Source of the DNA: Clostridia bacterium
GTDB lineage: Bacteria; Bacillota; Clostridia; Christensenellales; Aristaeellaceae
Assembly: GCA_017484085.1 (NCBI GenBank)
Contig: JAFUTW010000010.1
Location: 1-64,000 of the forward strand
DNA: 64,000 nt
Direction of reading: 5' to 3'
This document shows, piece by piece, positions 55,069 through 64,000 of the stretch (positions are counted from its first letter, which is position 1; each line of letters opens with the position of its first letter). Both the position numbers and the translations under genes were made by a program. Below the pieces are notes generated by a model, which searched no databases, was not told the DNA's origin, and worked only from the letters and a program-made list of their open reading frames with translations.

Positions 55069-55815
55069 ATGGAGAAGACACCCATCATTGAGGTACAGCA
55101 CATCACCAAACGCTTTAAGGGCCTGACGGCCGTCAAGGACGTCTCCTTCTCCATCCGGGAGGGGGCCATCACCGGCATGATCGGCCCCAACGGCGCGGGC
55201 AAGTCCACCACCTTCAACATGATCTGCGGATATTATCCGCCGACAGAGGGTAAGATCTTCTTCCGCGGGCAGGACATCACGGACAAGAAGGCCTATGAAT
55301 ACACGAAGATGAAGATCGCCCGCACCTTCCAGATCATGAAGCCGCTGAAGAACCTGAGCGTGCTGGAAAACGTGGTCGCTTCCTGCTACTTCGGCCACGC
55401 CGCCGCAAAGAGCGAGCACGAGGCGCGGGAGCGCGCCATGGACGTGCTGCAGTTTACCGGCCTTTACGAGAAACGGCACATCCTCTCCAAGGACATGGGC
55501 ACGCCGGACCAGAAACGGCTGGAGATGGCGCGCGCCCTGGCGACGAAGCCGGAGATGCTCTTCCTGGATGAGAACATGGCCGGCCTCAACCCCGCGGAGA
55601 CGGAAGCGGCCATCGAGCTCATCCGCGAGATCAACCGCTCCGGCGTCACCATCTTCCTCATCGAGCACATCATGCAGGCGGTTGTCAGCCTCTGCGAGGA
55701 GGTCATCGTGCTGCACCACGGCGAGAAGATCGCGGAGGGCACGCCCGAGCAGGTCATGAACGATCCGTACGTCATGGAGGTCTATCTGGGCAAGAAGGAG
55801 GGATCTCATGCTTAA
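55069..55815 (+). CDS. livG: Branched-chain amino-acid-type ABC ATPase LivG
   Basis: A 248-residue ATPase: Walker A GPNGAGKST near residue 41, ARTFQIMKPLKNLSVLENV, a degenerate signature DQKRLEMARAL (the usual LSxGxQ is reduced to MGTPDQ here), Walker B MLFLDENMAGLNP, and an H-loop LIEHIMQ. The aspartate-glutamate of Walker B is followed by N where most LivG have P. It overlaps livF by 8 bases. Confidence 0.9.
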   Translation: MEKTPIIEVQHITKRFKGLTAVKDVSFSIREGAITGMIGPNGAGKSTTFNMICGYYPPTEGKIFFRGQDITDKKAYEYTKMKIARTFQIMKPLKNLSVLENVVASCYFGHAAAKSEHEARERAMDVLQFTGLYEKRHILSKDMGTPDQKRLEMARALATKPEMLFLDENMAGLNPAETEAAIELIREINRSGVTIFLIEHIMQAVVSLCEEVIVLHHGEKIAEGTPEQVMNDPYVMEVYLGKKEGSHA

Positions 55816-56515
55816 GGTTGAAGGGCTGCGCGCGGGCTACGGCGCGATCAACATCCTGTGGGATCTGACCTTTGAAGTGAGGGACGGCGAGATCGTCGCG
55901 ATCCTGGGTTCCAACGGCGCCGGAAAGACGACGATGGTGCGCACGGTTTGCGGCATGCTGCGCCCGTCCGCGGGCTCCGTCCTGTTTAACGGGGAGGAGC
56001 TGGCCAAAAAGAATTCCCGCGCCGTGCTGGACAGCGGCATCGTGCAGGTGCCGGAAGGGCGCCAGCTCTTTACGGAGATGACGGTGCTGGAGAACCTGGA
56101 GATGGGCGCGTTCAATAAAGAGACGCGCGCGGCCTTCCAGCAGAATCTCCGGAAGGTGTACCAGTGGTTCCCCAAGCTGGAGGAGCGCGCAAAGCAGTCC
56201 GCCGGCACGCTCTCCGGCGGCGAGCAGCAGATGGTCGCCGTCGCACGTGCGCTGATCGGCATGCCCAAGCTGCTCATCCTGGATGAGCCGTCCCTGGGCC
56301 TGGCGCCCAATATCGTGGACGACATCCTGGCGGTGGCCTCTTCCATGGCCCGCAACGACGGCATCTCCGTCATGCTGGTGGAACAGGACATCACCAAGGC
56401 GCTGGCCTGCGCGGACCGCGGCTACGTCATCGAAAACGGGCGCATCGCCCTCACCGGCTCCGCGGCGGAGCTGAGCGCGAACGAGCACGTCAAGAAAGCC
56501 TATCTCGGCATCTGA
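55808..56515 (+). CDS. livF: Branched-chain amino-acid-type ABC ATPase LivF
   Basis: A 235-residue ATPase: Walker A GSNGAGKTT near residue 35, VPEGRQLF, signature LSGGEQQMVAVARAL and Walker B LLILDEPSLGLAP. Complete LivF pattern. Eight-base overlap with livG. Works as heterodimer with LivG. Confidence 0.93.
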   Translation: MLKVEGLRAGYGAINILWDLTFEVRDGEIVAILGSNGAGKTTMVRTVCGMLRPSAGSVLFNGEELAKKNSRAVLDSGIVQVPEGRQLFTEMTVLENLEMGAFNKETRAAFQQNLRKVYQWFPKLEERAKQSAGTLSGGEQQMVAVARALIGMPKLLILDEPSLGLAPNIVDDILAVASSMARNDGISVMLVEQDITKALACADRGYVIENGRIALTGSAAELSANEHVKKAYLGI

Positions 56516-56578
56516 TCCCGGTGATGAGCGCCGTGGCAGTTCGGCGCTTGATCATAAAATCTTAAGGAGGAAATACGC

Positions 56579-57820
56579 ATGAAAAAGATCATCTCCCTTC
56601 TGTGCATCGCCCTGGTGATCGCGCTGGCTTCCGCAGCTTTCGCGGATGAGGCGCCCATCAAGATCGGCACCATCTATGCGATGTCCGGCGGCAACGCGGC
56701 CATCGGTGAGAACATCCTGCGCGGCATCGATTTCGCCGTGGCGGAAATCAACGCCAAGGGCGGCGTGAACGGCCGCATGCTGGAAGTCGTCCGCGGCGAC
56801 CATGCCGGCGATCCGGCGCAGGGCCGTTCCGAGGCTGAGCGCCTCATCACCCAGGAGCATGTGGATGTCATGATGGGCTGCCACATGTCCACCGTTACCG
56901 AGGTTGTGGCGCAGGTCTGCACGCAGTACGGCGTGCCGATGATCACCGCTATCTCCACCCTCGACAGGCTGACCGATGCGGACCATGAGGATATGGACTT
57001 CTTCTTCCGCCTCTGCCCGCTCAACTCCGTCTATGTCGAAGACATGCTGAAGTACCTGAAGGATTCCGCGCAGCAGACCGGCGAAGAGATCAAGACCATC
57101 GCGATCTTCACCGACCGCGCGGCGATCGGCCAGGAGCTCATCCGCTGCGTCGAGCTGTACAAGGACGCTTATGGCTTTGACCTCGTCGCGACGATCGACT
57201 ACTCCTCCAACGCCACCGACCTGAGCGCCCAGGTGCTGGCCCTCAAGCAGGCCAACCCCGACGCCATCCTCTGCGACTCCTACATCGGCGACGCGACGCT
57301 GTTCGTGCAGACGCTGAAGGCGCAGAACTACATCCCCAAGATGATCGTGGCCAAGGCCAACGGCTTCACCGATCCGGCCTTCATCACCAACCTGGGCAGC
57401 GCCGCCAACGGCGTGGCTTCCGTGGTTGAGTTCAACCCCGACCTCATCAACGGCAAGGAGATCAACGAGGAGTTCAAGGCGCAGTACGGCGTCAACATGA
57501 ACGGCCACTCCGCCGAGTCCTACACCGTGGTTTGGATCTTCAAGACCGCTATCGAAGCTGCCGGCTCCACCGACGGCGAGGCCGTCCGTGACGCCATCGC
57601 GGCGCTCGACATCGAGGGCGAGTTCCCCGGCGGACGCAAGATCGTTCTGCCCTATGACAAGATCAAGTTCGAGAACTACGAGCTGGCCGGTGCGCCGCAC
57701 TTCCGCGACAACACCTCCGCTTCCGTCGCTATCGCCCAGGTTCAGGACGGCGAGTGGAAGACCGTTTGGCCGTTCGACTTCACGGACACCAAGATCCTCT
57801 ATCCCGCTCCGCTGCAGTAA
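56579..57820 (+). CDS. livK: Branched-chain amino-acid-type ABC substrate-binding protein
   Basis: A 413-residue type I binding protein with signal peptide (1 to about 22, AAFADE) and no lipobox. IKIGTIYAMSGGNAAIGENILRGIDFAVAEIN is the Peripla_BP_6 opening. It is longer than E. coli LivK (about 370), and the ligand may be an amide or other small polar compound instead of leucine. It comes last in the operon, 63 bases after livF, with a good AAGGAGG. Confidence 0.9.
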   Translation: MKKIISLLCIALVIALASAAFADEAPIKIGTIYAMSGGNAAIGENILRGIDFAVAEINAKGGVNGRMLEVVRGDHAGDPAQGRSEAERLITQEHVDVMMGCHMSTVTEVVAQVCTQYGVPMITAISTLDRLTDADHEDMDFFFRLCPLNSVYVEDMLKYLKDSAQQTGEEIKTIAIFTDRAAIGQELIRCVELYKDAYGFDLVATIDYSSNATDLSAQVLALKQANPDAILCDSYIGDATLFVQTLKAQNYIPKMIVAKANGFTDPAFITNLGSAANGVASVVEFNPDLINGKEINEEFKAQYGVNMNGHSAESYTVVWIFKTAIEAAGSTDGEAVRDAIAALDIEGEFPGGRKIVLPYDKIKFENYELAGAPHFRDNTSASVAIAQVQDGEWKTVWPFDFTDTKILYPAPLQ

Positions 57821-57855
57821 TTTCGCAGCACGTACCCGGTAACTGCCGAGAGAAA

Positions 57856-57883
57856 GGCCGCCCCGCGAAAGCGGGGCGGCCTT
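57856..57883 (+). terminator. Terminator of the Liv operon
   Basis: GGCCGCCCCGC (57856-57866), GAAA, GCGGGGCGGCC (57871-57881), then TT. A very stable stem with a short T-run. Confidence 0.75.
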
Positions 57884-57994
57884 CAATCTTGGGTTTGTTC
57901 ACAATTTCTCCGCATTATCCCTGTTTTTATGCAACATCTTCCTCCTATAATGGGCTCGTGCAATGGGGAAAGGAGTCCCCGGAGAGGAAAGACC

Positions 57995-58483
57995 ATGTTA
58001 AGGAAGGATGTGCGGCATTTTGCCGCTGTGTTGTTTTTGCTTGCAGCCTTGCTGCCGGTTACTGCATTTGCCGGCGGCAGCGGCGGGCTTTTTTCCGGTG
58101 CTGAGACCGTGACATCCCTGTCTGTCACGGCGTCCGGGCGCTGCTTTGTCTACAGCAGGAGCGCGGCCGGTATCCGGGTGAACGGCGGGGAAGCGGATGA
58201 AGAGGTGTTTATGACGCTGCTGCGCCAGATCGGCAGCGCGCTGCAGGATGAGGGCGCGGAAGGCGAGCCCTCCGGCGAACCGCTTCTGACGGTGCAGGTC
58301 TGTGCGGGAGACGAAAAGCAGACGGTTTCTTTTTATACGGATGAAGCGGACAGACGGCGCGTATTTGTGCTCTCCTCCGGGGACGAAGGGAGCGTATCCG
58401 GAACGACGGAGGCCTGGCGGGTGGGGACCATCCTGCTGGCCTGCGAAGGAACGCAGCTCCCCGGCGAAGAAGACGCGCCCTGA
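57995..58483 (+). CDS. Small secreted protein of unknown function
   Basis: A 162-residue protein with a signal peptide (about 1-27, VTAFAGG). The mature part is short and probably a beta-sheet domain (VTSLSVTASGRCFVYSRSAAG, LTVQVCAGDEKQTVSFYTDE) with three cysteines. Not recognised. A TATAAT at 57946-57951 may be its -10 box; ATG 57995 follows GGAGAGG. Monocistronic, closed by a terminator. Confidence 0.6.
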   Translation: MLRKDVRHFAAVLFLLAALLPVTAFAGGSGGLFSGAETVTSLSVTASGRCFVYSRSAAGIRVNGGEADEEVFMTLLRQIGSALQDEGAEGEPSGEPLLTVQVCAGDEKQTVSFYTDEADRRRVFVLSSGDEGSVSGTTEAWRVGTILLACEGTQLPGEEDAP

Positions 58484-58510
58484 CGGGACAGACAGAATCG
58501 AAGATCTGGC

Positions 58511-58536
58511 AACCGGCCGCAGCTGGCCGGTTTTTG
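58511..58536 (+). terminator. Intrinsic terminator
   Basis: AACCGGCC (58511-58518), GCAGCT, GGCCGGTT (58525-58532), then TTT. Confidence 0.8.
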
Positions 58537-58643
58537 CTTTGAGAAGAATTTTGCGGTTTACCCTCACGCATTGCTTGACAGGAAAGCAAGCCTGTGGCAA
58601 AACTATTAGGCAACATCTGCTTAGAAGGAAAGAGGGTAAGCCC

Positions 58644-59573
58644 ATGGCATGGACGCTGTTTACGCAGATCGTCGGGCTGTTCTTTATTATGGGACTGGGG
58701 TATGCGCTGGTCAGGACAGGCGCGCTGCGTGCGAAAGACAGCCGTACGCTGTCGGTCATCACCGTCTATATCGTGCAGCCGTGCGTCATCCTGCAGGCGT
58801 TTCAGATCGAATTTACCGCCGGGGTGCGGCGGGGCTTTCTGCTGGCGGCCGGCTGCGCCGCTGCATACTATCTCAGCCTGATTGCGGCGGACGCTCTTTT
58901 GCACAAAAGGCTCGGCCTCACGCCGGAGGAGCGGGCATCCGTCATGTACGCCAATACGGGCAACATGTTGATCCCGCTCATTTCCTCCATGTTCGGGCCG
59001 GAGTCCGTCGTCATTGCCAGCCCTCTCATGGCGGTGCAGCTTTGCTTCATCTGGACGCAGGGCGTGTTTATGATGCGGGGTCAAAAGGGTCTGAACCTCA
59101 GGCAGCTTTTCACCAACACCAACCTCATCGCGATCGCGGCCGGCCTGGTGATGCTTGCACTGCATATCCGCATCCCGCAGATTCTCTCTGTGCCGATAGG
59201 CAGTGTGGCGGGTGTCTTCGGGCCTGTCAGCATGATGATGATGGGGATGATTTTCGCAGGGACGGACCTTGCGGCGATCCTCCGCAAGCGGCGGATTTAC
59301 GGCATCACCCTTCTCAGGCTCATCGTGGTCCCGCTGGCGGTGTTGCTTGCGCTGCGGCTGTCCGGGGTTTCGGGCTTCATGCCGGAGGGAAATCCCGCCC
59401 TGTACATCATCTTCCTGTCTTTTACCACGCCGACGGCGATGATGATCACGCAGCTCGCCCAGTTTTACGGCAGGGATGCGGCCAAGGCGAGCGCCGTCAA
59501 CGTGGTGACGACGCTTTCCTGCGTCATCACCATGCCGCTGATGACGGCGCTGTACACGGCGGTAATGCGGTAA
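58644..59573 (+). CDS. AEC-family (auxin efflux carrier-like) transporter
   Basis: A 309-residue carrier with ten hydrophobic segments in two halves. VYIVQPCVILQAF (about 41-53) and YANTGNMLIPLISSMFG hold the conserved helix-breaking N-x-G-N motif; MMMMGMIFAGTDLA and SFTTPTAMMITQLAQ in the second half are also typical. Bacterial members move malate, malonate or other organic acids. ATG 58644 follows GAGGG; long in-frame upstream sequence covers the previous terminator and is not coding. Confidence 0.86.
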   Translation: MAWTLFTQIVGLFFIMGLGYALVRTGALRAKDSRTLSVITVYIVQPCVILQAFQIEFTAGVRRGFLLAAGCAAAYYLSLIAADALLHKRLGLTPEERASVMYANTGNMLIPLISSMFGPESVVIASPLMAVQLCFIWTQGVFMMRGQKGLNLRQLFTNTNLIAIAAGLVMLALHIRIPQILSVPIGSVAGVFGPVSMMMMGMIFAGTDLAAILRKRRIYGITLLRLIVVPLAVLLALRLSGVSGFMPEGNPALYIIFLSFTTPTAMMITQLAQFYGRDAAKASAVNVVTTLSCVITMPLMTALYTAVMR

Positions 59574-59577
59574 GCGA

Positions 59578-59610
59578 ACGCGGGCGAACAGGCGCCCGCG
59601 TCGCTTGTTT
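59578..59610 (+). terminator. Terminator after the AEC carrier gene
   Basis: ACGCGGGCG (59578-59586), AACAGG, CGCCCGCGT (59593-59601), then CGCTTGTTTTT; its T-run overlaps the -35 of the rimO promoter. Confidence 0.75.
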
Positions 59611-59633
59611 TTCACTGTAAAACATGGTACAAT
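59605..59633 (+). promoter_or_regulatory. Promoter of the rimO-pgsA-recA operon
   Basis: TTGTTT (59605-59610), 17-base spacer, TACAAT (59628-59633). Confidence 0.65.
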
Positions 59634-59687
59634 TCGGGCATCATCGCAAGGCGCCGGAAACGGCGCCTCAACACGGAGGGAAAAGCA

Positions 59688-60998
59688 TTGGCCATCACTG
59701 TCGGCCTCATTTCGCTCGGCTGCAGCAAAAACCGGGTGGACTCGGAACAGATGCTCGCCGTCCTGCGGGAAAAAGGGTATCAGGTGCTGGCCGATCCGGC
59801 CCGCGCGGAGGTCATCATCGTCAACACCTGCGGCTTCATCGAGGCTGCAAAAGAAGAAGCCATCGCGACGCTGCTGGAGATGGCAGGCTATAAGGAAAAC
59901 GGCAAATGCCGCCTGCTGGTGGCGACAGGCTGCCTGGCCCAGCGCTACCCGGAGGCGATCCGCGAGGAGATGCCGGAGGTGGACGCCATCCTGGGCGTCA
60001 ACGAATACGCCAGGCTGGACGAGGCCATCCAGCGGGCAATGGGCGGCGAGAAGCCCTGCTACACGGACGACAACGGCACGTTCTTTGAGTTCGGCCGCGT
60101 GCTGACGACACCGTCTTACAGCGCTTATGTGCGCATCGGCGAAGGGTGCGACAACTACTGCTCGTTCTGCGCGATCCCCCTCATCCGGGGCTTTTACCGC
60201 AGCCGTCCGCAGGAGGACATCCTGGAGGAGATCCGGCAGCTGGCCGGGCAGGGCGTGCGCGAATTCACGCTGATCGCTCAGGACACCACGCGCTACGGCA
60301 CGGACAGGGGCGGCGTCTCCCGCCTGCCGGAGCTGATGGAAGCGGCGGCCTCCGTCCCCGGGGTGGAGTGGCTGCGCGTGCTCTACTGCTATCCGGAGCG
60401 GATCGACGAGCGGCTGCTGGATGTGATGGACCGGCACCCCAATATCTGCCGGTATCTGGATCTGCCGCTGCAGCACATCAGTCCGCGCGTGCTGCGCGAC
60501 ATGAACCGGGATGACACGGCAGAGCACATCCGCGAGGTCATCCGTATGCTGCGCACGCGCGGTGTGACGATCCGCACGACGCTCATGGTGGGCTTCCCGG
60601 GCGAAACGGAAGCGGAGTTTGAGGAACTGCTGGACTTTGTAAAGGAATCGTCGTTTGACCGCATGGGCGCTTTCACCTACTCTCCGGAGGAGGGGACGGC
60701 GGCCGCGGTGATGGAAAACCAGGTCGACGAAGCTGTCAAGGAAGAGCGGTATGACCGCCTGATGACCCTGCAGCACGACATCTCCCTGCAGAATAACCGC
60801 AGGCGCATCGGCGAGGTGTGCCGCGTTCTGGTGGAGCGACGCAGGGGAGACCGCTACGTGGGTCGCAGCGCGGCGGAAGCGCCTGAGACCGACGGGAACA
60901 TCTACTTCGGCTCGGACGTGCCGCTGGAGATCGGATCCTTTGTCCAGGTGCGCATCCTGGGCGCAAAAGCCTATGATCTGATGGGGGTGAGGGTATGA
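59688..60998 (+). CDS. rimO: Ribosomal protein S12 methylthiotransferase RimO
   Basis: A 436-residue radical-SAM methylthiotransferase. UPF0004 domain with cluster cysteines C12 (GCSKN), C48 (NTCGF) and C82 (GCLAQRY); the radical-SAM cluster cysteines are C154, C158 and C161 (GCDNYCSFC); a TRAM domain ends the protein. It modifies Asp88 of ribosomal protein S12. GCSKNRVDSE distinguishes RimO from MiaB. Start is TTG 59688 with GGAGGG upstream; the stop overlaps pgsA by 4 bases. Confidence 0.94.
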   Translation: MAITVGLISLGCSKNRVDSEQMLAVLREKGYQVLADPARAEVIIVNTCGFIEAAKEEAIATLLEMAGYKENGKCRLLVATGCLAQRYPEAIREEMPEVDAILGVNEYARLDEAIQRAMGGEKPCYTDDNGTFFEFGRVLTTPSYSAYVRIGEGCDNYCSFCAIPLIRGFYRSRPQEDILEEIRQLAGQGVREFTLIAQDTTRYGTDRGGVSRLPELMEAAASVPGVEWLRVLYCYPERIDERLLDVMDRHPNICRYLDLPLQHISPRVLRDMNRDDTAEHIREVIRMLRTRGVTIRTTLMVGFPGETEAEFEELLDFVKESSFDRMGAFTYSPEEGTAAAVMENQVDEAVKEERYDRLMTLQHDISLQNNRRRIGEVCRVLVERRRGDRYVGRSAAEAPETDGNIYFGSDVPLEIGSFVQVRILGAKAYDLMGVRV

Positions 60999-61618
60999 GC
61001 GAGAAAAAGGGCTTCCTGGCCTCGATGAATCTGCCGAACCGGCTGACGCTCGCGCGGATGCTGCTGGCGCCCGTCTACCTCGTGCTGATGTGGATCTCGA
61101 CCTTTGCCAGCCCCGTCAGCGTGTGCATGCTCTTCCGGTGGCTCGCGCTGCTCGTCTTTATCGCGGCGAGCCTCACCGACCTGCTGGACGGACAGATCGC
61201 CAGGCGGCGGAACCTCGTCACCAATTTCGGCAAATTCATGGATCCCATCGCGGACAAGATCCTGACGCACACCGCGTTCATCCTCTTCACCTGGATGAGA
61301 GAGCTTTCCGTGCTCTCCTGCATCATCTTCGTGGCGCGGGAGTTCGTGGTGGCCGCGCTGAGGGAAATCGCGGCGGAGCGGGGAATCGTCATCGCCGCGG
61401 GCATGAGCGGCAAGGTGAAGACGGTGCTGCAGATGGCGCTCATCATCCTCTTGACCATCCCCTGGGGCGCAGGCTTCCTGTATCCGGGAGAGCCTTTCCC
61501 CGCGTGGATGCAGCTCTGCCAGGGGCTTGAGAGGATCGTGGAGGTCTGCGCCGTGGTAATGACGCTCTACTCCATGTGTGAATATGTGTGGAAAAACCGT
61601 GCAGTCCTCACGGACTGA
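60995..61618 (+). CDS. pgsA: CDP-diacylglycerol-glycerol-3-phosphate 3-phosphatidyltransferase
   Basis: A 207-residue membrane enzyme making phosphatidylglycerophosphate. The CDP-alcohol phosphotransferase motif spans about 62-85: [11 protein letters not shown], then [11 protein letters not shown], giving the D-G-x2-A-R-x8-G-x3-D-x3-D pattern. The opening [18 protein letters not shown] is typical. ATGA overlap with rimO. Confidence 0.93.
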   Translation: MSEKKGFLASMNLPNRLTLARMLLAPVYLVLMWISTFASPVSVCMLFRWLALLVFIAASLTDLLDGQIARRRNLVTNFGKFMDPIADKILTHTAFILFTWMRELSVLSCIIFVAREFVVAALREIAAERGIVIAAGMSGKVKTVLQMALIILLTIPWGAGFLYPGEPFPAWMQLCQGLERIVEVCAVVMTLYSMCEYVWKNRAVLTD

Positions 61619-61647
61619 GCGGATACGGACGGAGAAAGGAACAGAAT

Positions 61648-62745
<1,098 letters not shown>

Positions 62746-62749
62746 GAAT

Positions 62750-62787
62750 AAAGCAGTCTTCGCGGCTATGCGGAGACTGCTTTTATG
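62750..62787. terminator. Bidirectional terminator after recA
   Basis: AAAGCAGTCT (62750-62759) pairs with AGACTGCTTT (62774-62783), with an inner CGC/GCG; T follows. It separates recA from the convergent carD gene. Confidence 0.85.
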
Positions 62788-62817
62788 CACTGTGACGGCA
62801 TGGGCGTCAGGGAAGGA

Positions 62818-63351
62818 TCAGGCGGATGCGAGCTTCTCCCGGATGTACTTCACCGTGTCGCTTTGGGAGAGGTGCAGCACACAGGAAAACTCCTCGTGGA
62901 GCAGGCGCTCCGCCTCCGCCAGCACGCTCTCGTCGCTGGCGCAGGGCTTGCGGCCTTCGGCTGTGCGCTGCTCGCCGTGGGTATGGATCTCGGCGATCAT
63001 GCGGATGATGCGCGCGTAGTCGCCCTCGTGCAGGATGCGGCGGAAGGCTTCCTTGCGCTGCTTGCTGTCCTCCACCCATACGGGTTCTCCGGAAGCGCTG
63101 CGGCGGATGAGCGCATCGATGTCCGCCTCGCTGAGAAGGCGCCGGAGCACGTCGTTGCCGCGGCTGACGGGCATGTAGACCGTTGAGGAGCTCTTGACCG
63201 TGGAAGGCTTGAGGATGTAGTAGAGCTGCTCGGGCGCAGTGCCGAAGCGCATGGGGCGGATCTCACGCACGGAGCAGACGCCCTCGGAGGCATGCATCAC
63301 GGTATCTCCCGCAGAGAAAAGCGGTTTGGCGGTATGGGTGGATTCCGGCAT
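62818..63351 (-). CDS. carD: CarD-family transcriptional regulator
   Basis: A 177-residue protein. The N-terminal RNA-polymerase interaction (Tudor-like) domain begins FSAGDTVMHASEGVCSVREIR (about 12-32) and includes YYILKPSTVKSSSTVYMPV; the C-terminal helical part (EDSKQRKEAFRRIL, EAERLLHEEFSCVL) matches the DNA-contacting domain. CarD stabilises open complexes, mainly at rRNA and housekeeping promoters. GGAGGG precedes the ATG. Confidence 0.9.
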   Translation of the reverse strand: MPESTHTAKPLFSAGDTVMHASEGVCSVREIRPMRFGTAPEQLYYILKPSTVKSSSTVYMPVSRGNDVLRRLLSEADIDALIRRSASGEPVWVEDSKQRKEAFRRILHEGDYARIIRMIAEIHTHGEQRTAEGRKPCASDESVLAEAERLLHEEFSCVLHLSQSDTVKYIREKLASA

Positions 63352-63431
63352 GGTTTTCCCTCCTCTGAGATGCGCGGTCCCGCAAAAGAATAGAGCGGAC
63401 GGTAGATTCCGCCGCTTTTAAAGCCTGTTAA

Positions 63432-63467
63432 ATTATAACACGCCCTCTTTTCAAATGAAAAAGGGCG
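63432..63467 (-). promoter_or_regulatory. Extended -10 promoter of carD with an upstream dyad
   Basis: Minus strand TG-T-TATAAT (TATAAT at 63437-63432). No good -35; instead an imperfect dyad CGCCC/GGGCG (63441-63467) occupies that region and could be an operator. Confidence 0.5.
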
Positions 63468-63476
63468 GTTTTTCTT

Positions 63477-63501
63477 AAAAAAAGCCTGCGCGATGCGCAG
63501 G
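63477..63501 (-). terminator. Terminator of the DUF1858 gene
   Basis: CCTGCGC (63485-63491), GAT, GCGCAGG (63495-63501); on the minus strand seven T follow. Confidence 0.85.
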
Positions 63502-63519
63502 TTGCCGAAAAATCGGAGA

Positions 63520-63747
63520 TCAGAGCGCGGGATCGGCCGGGGTATCCTGCTCTTTGGCGGCAAAGTACTCGTTGAGGGAGACGATGAGCTCATCCGCATT
63601 GACGCCGTGCACCTGGCTGGCCTGCGCGATGGATTCGGCGGACGAAACAGGGCAGTAGAGGCAGTGCATGCCGTAGGAAAGGAAGACGGGAGCGACTTCC
63701 GGATCCATGCGCATGACTTCAGCGATGGTCATATCGGGGGTGATCAC
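63520..63747 (-). CDS. DUF1858 (redox-disulfide associated) small protein
   Basis: A 75-residue protein. TPDMTIAEVMRMDPEVAPVFLSYGMHCLYCPVSSAESI contains the family pattern with the C-x-x-C pair (C29 and C32), typical of hybrid-cluster-protein-associated redox disulfide domains. Function unknown; a thiol redox or Fe-S role is suspected. Start is GTG 63747 behind AAGGA. Confidence 0.85.
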   Translation of the reverse strand: MITPDMTIAEVMRMDPEVAPVFLSYGMHCLYCPVSSAESIAQASQVHGVNADELIVSLNEYFAAKEQDTPADPAL

Positions 63748-63843
63748 GGTACATCCTTCTTTCTTTTATACTGATGCGCCCATCATACAGCAAAACAGGG
63801 CGGTTGGCAAGGAGAAAGGCGCAGGGAATCCATCATCTGTATG

Positions 63844-63873
63844 TGGACTTCATCTGTACATTTATGCTATACT
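63844..63873 (+). promoter_or_regulatory. Candidate promoter for the gene at the window end
   Basis: TGGACT (63844-63849), 18-base spacer, TATACT (63868-63873). Confidence 0.45.
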
Positions 63874-63919
63874 TATAAAGACGGGTTATACGATTTTTGG
63901 GGCGGAATCAGGTGAAAGT

Positions 63920-64000
63920 ATGAGAAACAACGAGCTTCGCGGGCCGATGGCCATCGATACGGACATCATCCCTTATGACAGTGAGCACGTCTTTGAACAG
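63920..64000 (+). CDS. Start of an unidentified gene, cut by the window end
   Basis: Twenty-seven codons from ATG 63920 are visible, beginning MRNNELRGPMAIDTDIIPYD, behind AGGTGA. Too short to assign a family. Confidence 0.5.
   Translation, partial: MRNNELRGPMAIDTDIIPYDSEHVFEQ

Noticed and set aside
58209..60776. Very long minus-strand open frame (over 850 codons) opposite the AEC carrier and rimO
   Set aside because: It spans several unrelated plus-strand genes, terminators and the rimO promoter, and its composition (His, Arg, Gln, Asp rich) is that of antisense shadow.

Overview
The window is a GC-rich (roughly 60% by eye) bacterial chromosome segment, densely coded on both strands, with strong AGGAGG-type ribosome binding sites, frequent TTG/GTG starts and sigma-A-like promoters. 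Gene content (YesL/DUF624, LplB/LplC-type sugar permeases, UgpC-type ATPase, CarD, RsbU/SpoIIE-type phosphatase, YczE, MlrC, DUF1858) points to an anaerobic gut-type member of the Clostridia (Bacillota), perhaps Christensenellales-like; the exact lineage is an inference. No rRNA, tRNA, CRISPR array, insertion sequence or prophage gene was seen.

Layout. 1-3.9 kb: an aldarate operon (tartronate semialdehyde reductase-like, glucarate dehydratase, galactarate dehydratase). 3.9-6.4 kb: the nickel-pincer cofactor gene larC behind a structured leader with an attenuator, overlapping a P-loop kinase-like gene. 6.5-7.8 kb: a lone GltD/NfnB-like flavoprotein. 8.0-12.7 kb: two small membrane-protein genes convergent with a pair of ABC exporters; both outer ends carry a GTTAG-N6-CTAAC palindrome. 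13.1-21.7 kb: a co-directional run of small housekeeping or accessory genes (YdeI-like, SH3-like secreted protein, YaiI, DUF1801, hydrolases, GNAT, MlrC, YczE, a secreted acidic protein, an isoprenylcysteine methyltransferase-like protein) ended by a strong bidirectional terminator. 21.8-24.9 kb: an MGT-type glycosyltransferase and an unusual cytoplasmic ParB-like/BMP-domain fusion.

25-36.8 kb: a fructan/sucrose-type utilisation locus: two permeases, a binding protein, an intracellular GH32, an MsmK/UgpC ATPase, an amino-acid-type binding protein and a secreted GH32 on the minus strand, with a divergent LacI regulator plus YesL and a partner on the plus strand. The shared intergenic region holds repeated TGCA-NN-TGCA elements. 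37-42.5 kb: a frameshifted cstA-type carbon starvation gene, then an extracellular binding-protein gene paired with a transmembrane SpoIIE-type phosphatase. 42.6-46.4 kb: a GMP synthase lacking its amidotransferase domain, RidA, and a LysR regulator with a DUF401 transporter.

46.7-52.9 kb: RraA, a beta-hydroxyacid dehydrogenase-like protein, a tripartite tricarboxylate transporter (TctCBA) and a two-subunit class I fumarase/tartrate dehydratase, divergent from the LysR gene; together these fit uptake of a tartrate-like hydroxydiacid, dehydration to oxaloacetate and conversion to pyruvate. 53.1-57.8 kb: a complete Liv-type branched-chain amino-acid (or other small-molecule) ABC transporter. 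58-64 kb: a small secreted protein, an AEC-family carrier, the conserved rimO-pgsA-recA operon, CarD, a DUF1858 protein and the start of an unidentified gene.

Cross-cutting features: none of the binding proteins has a convincing lipobox cysteine, and several binding-protein genes are followed by a strong hairpin before the next gene of the operon.
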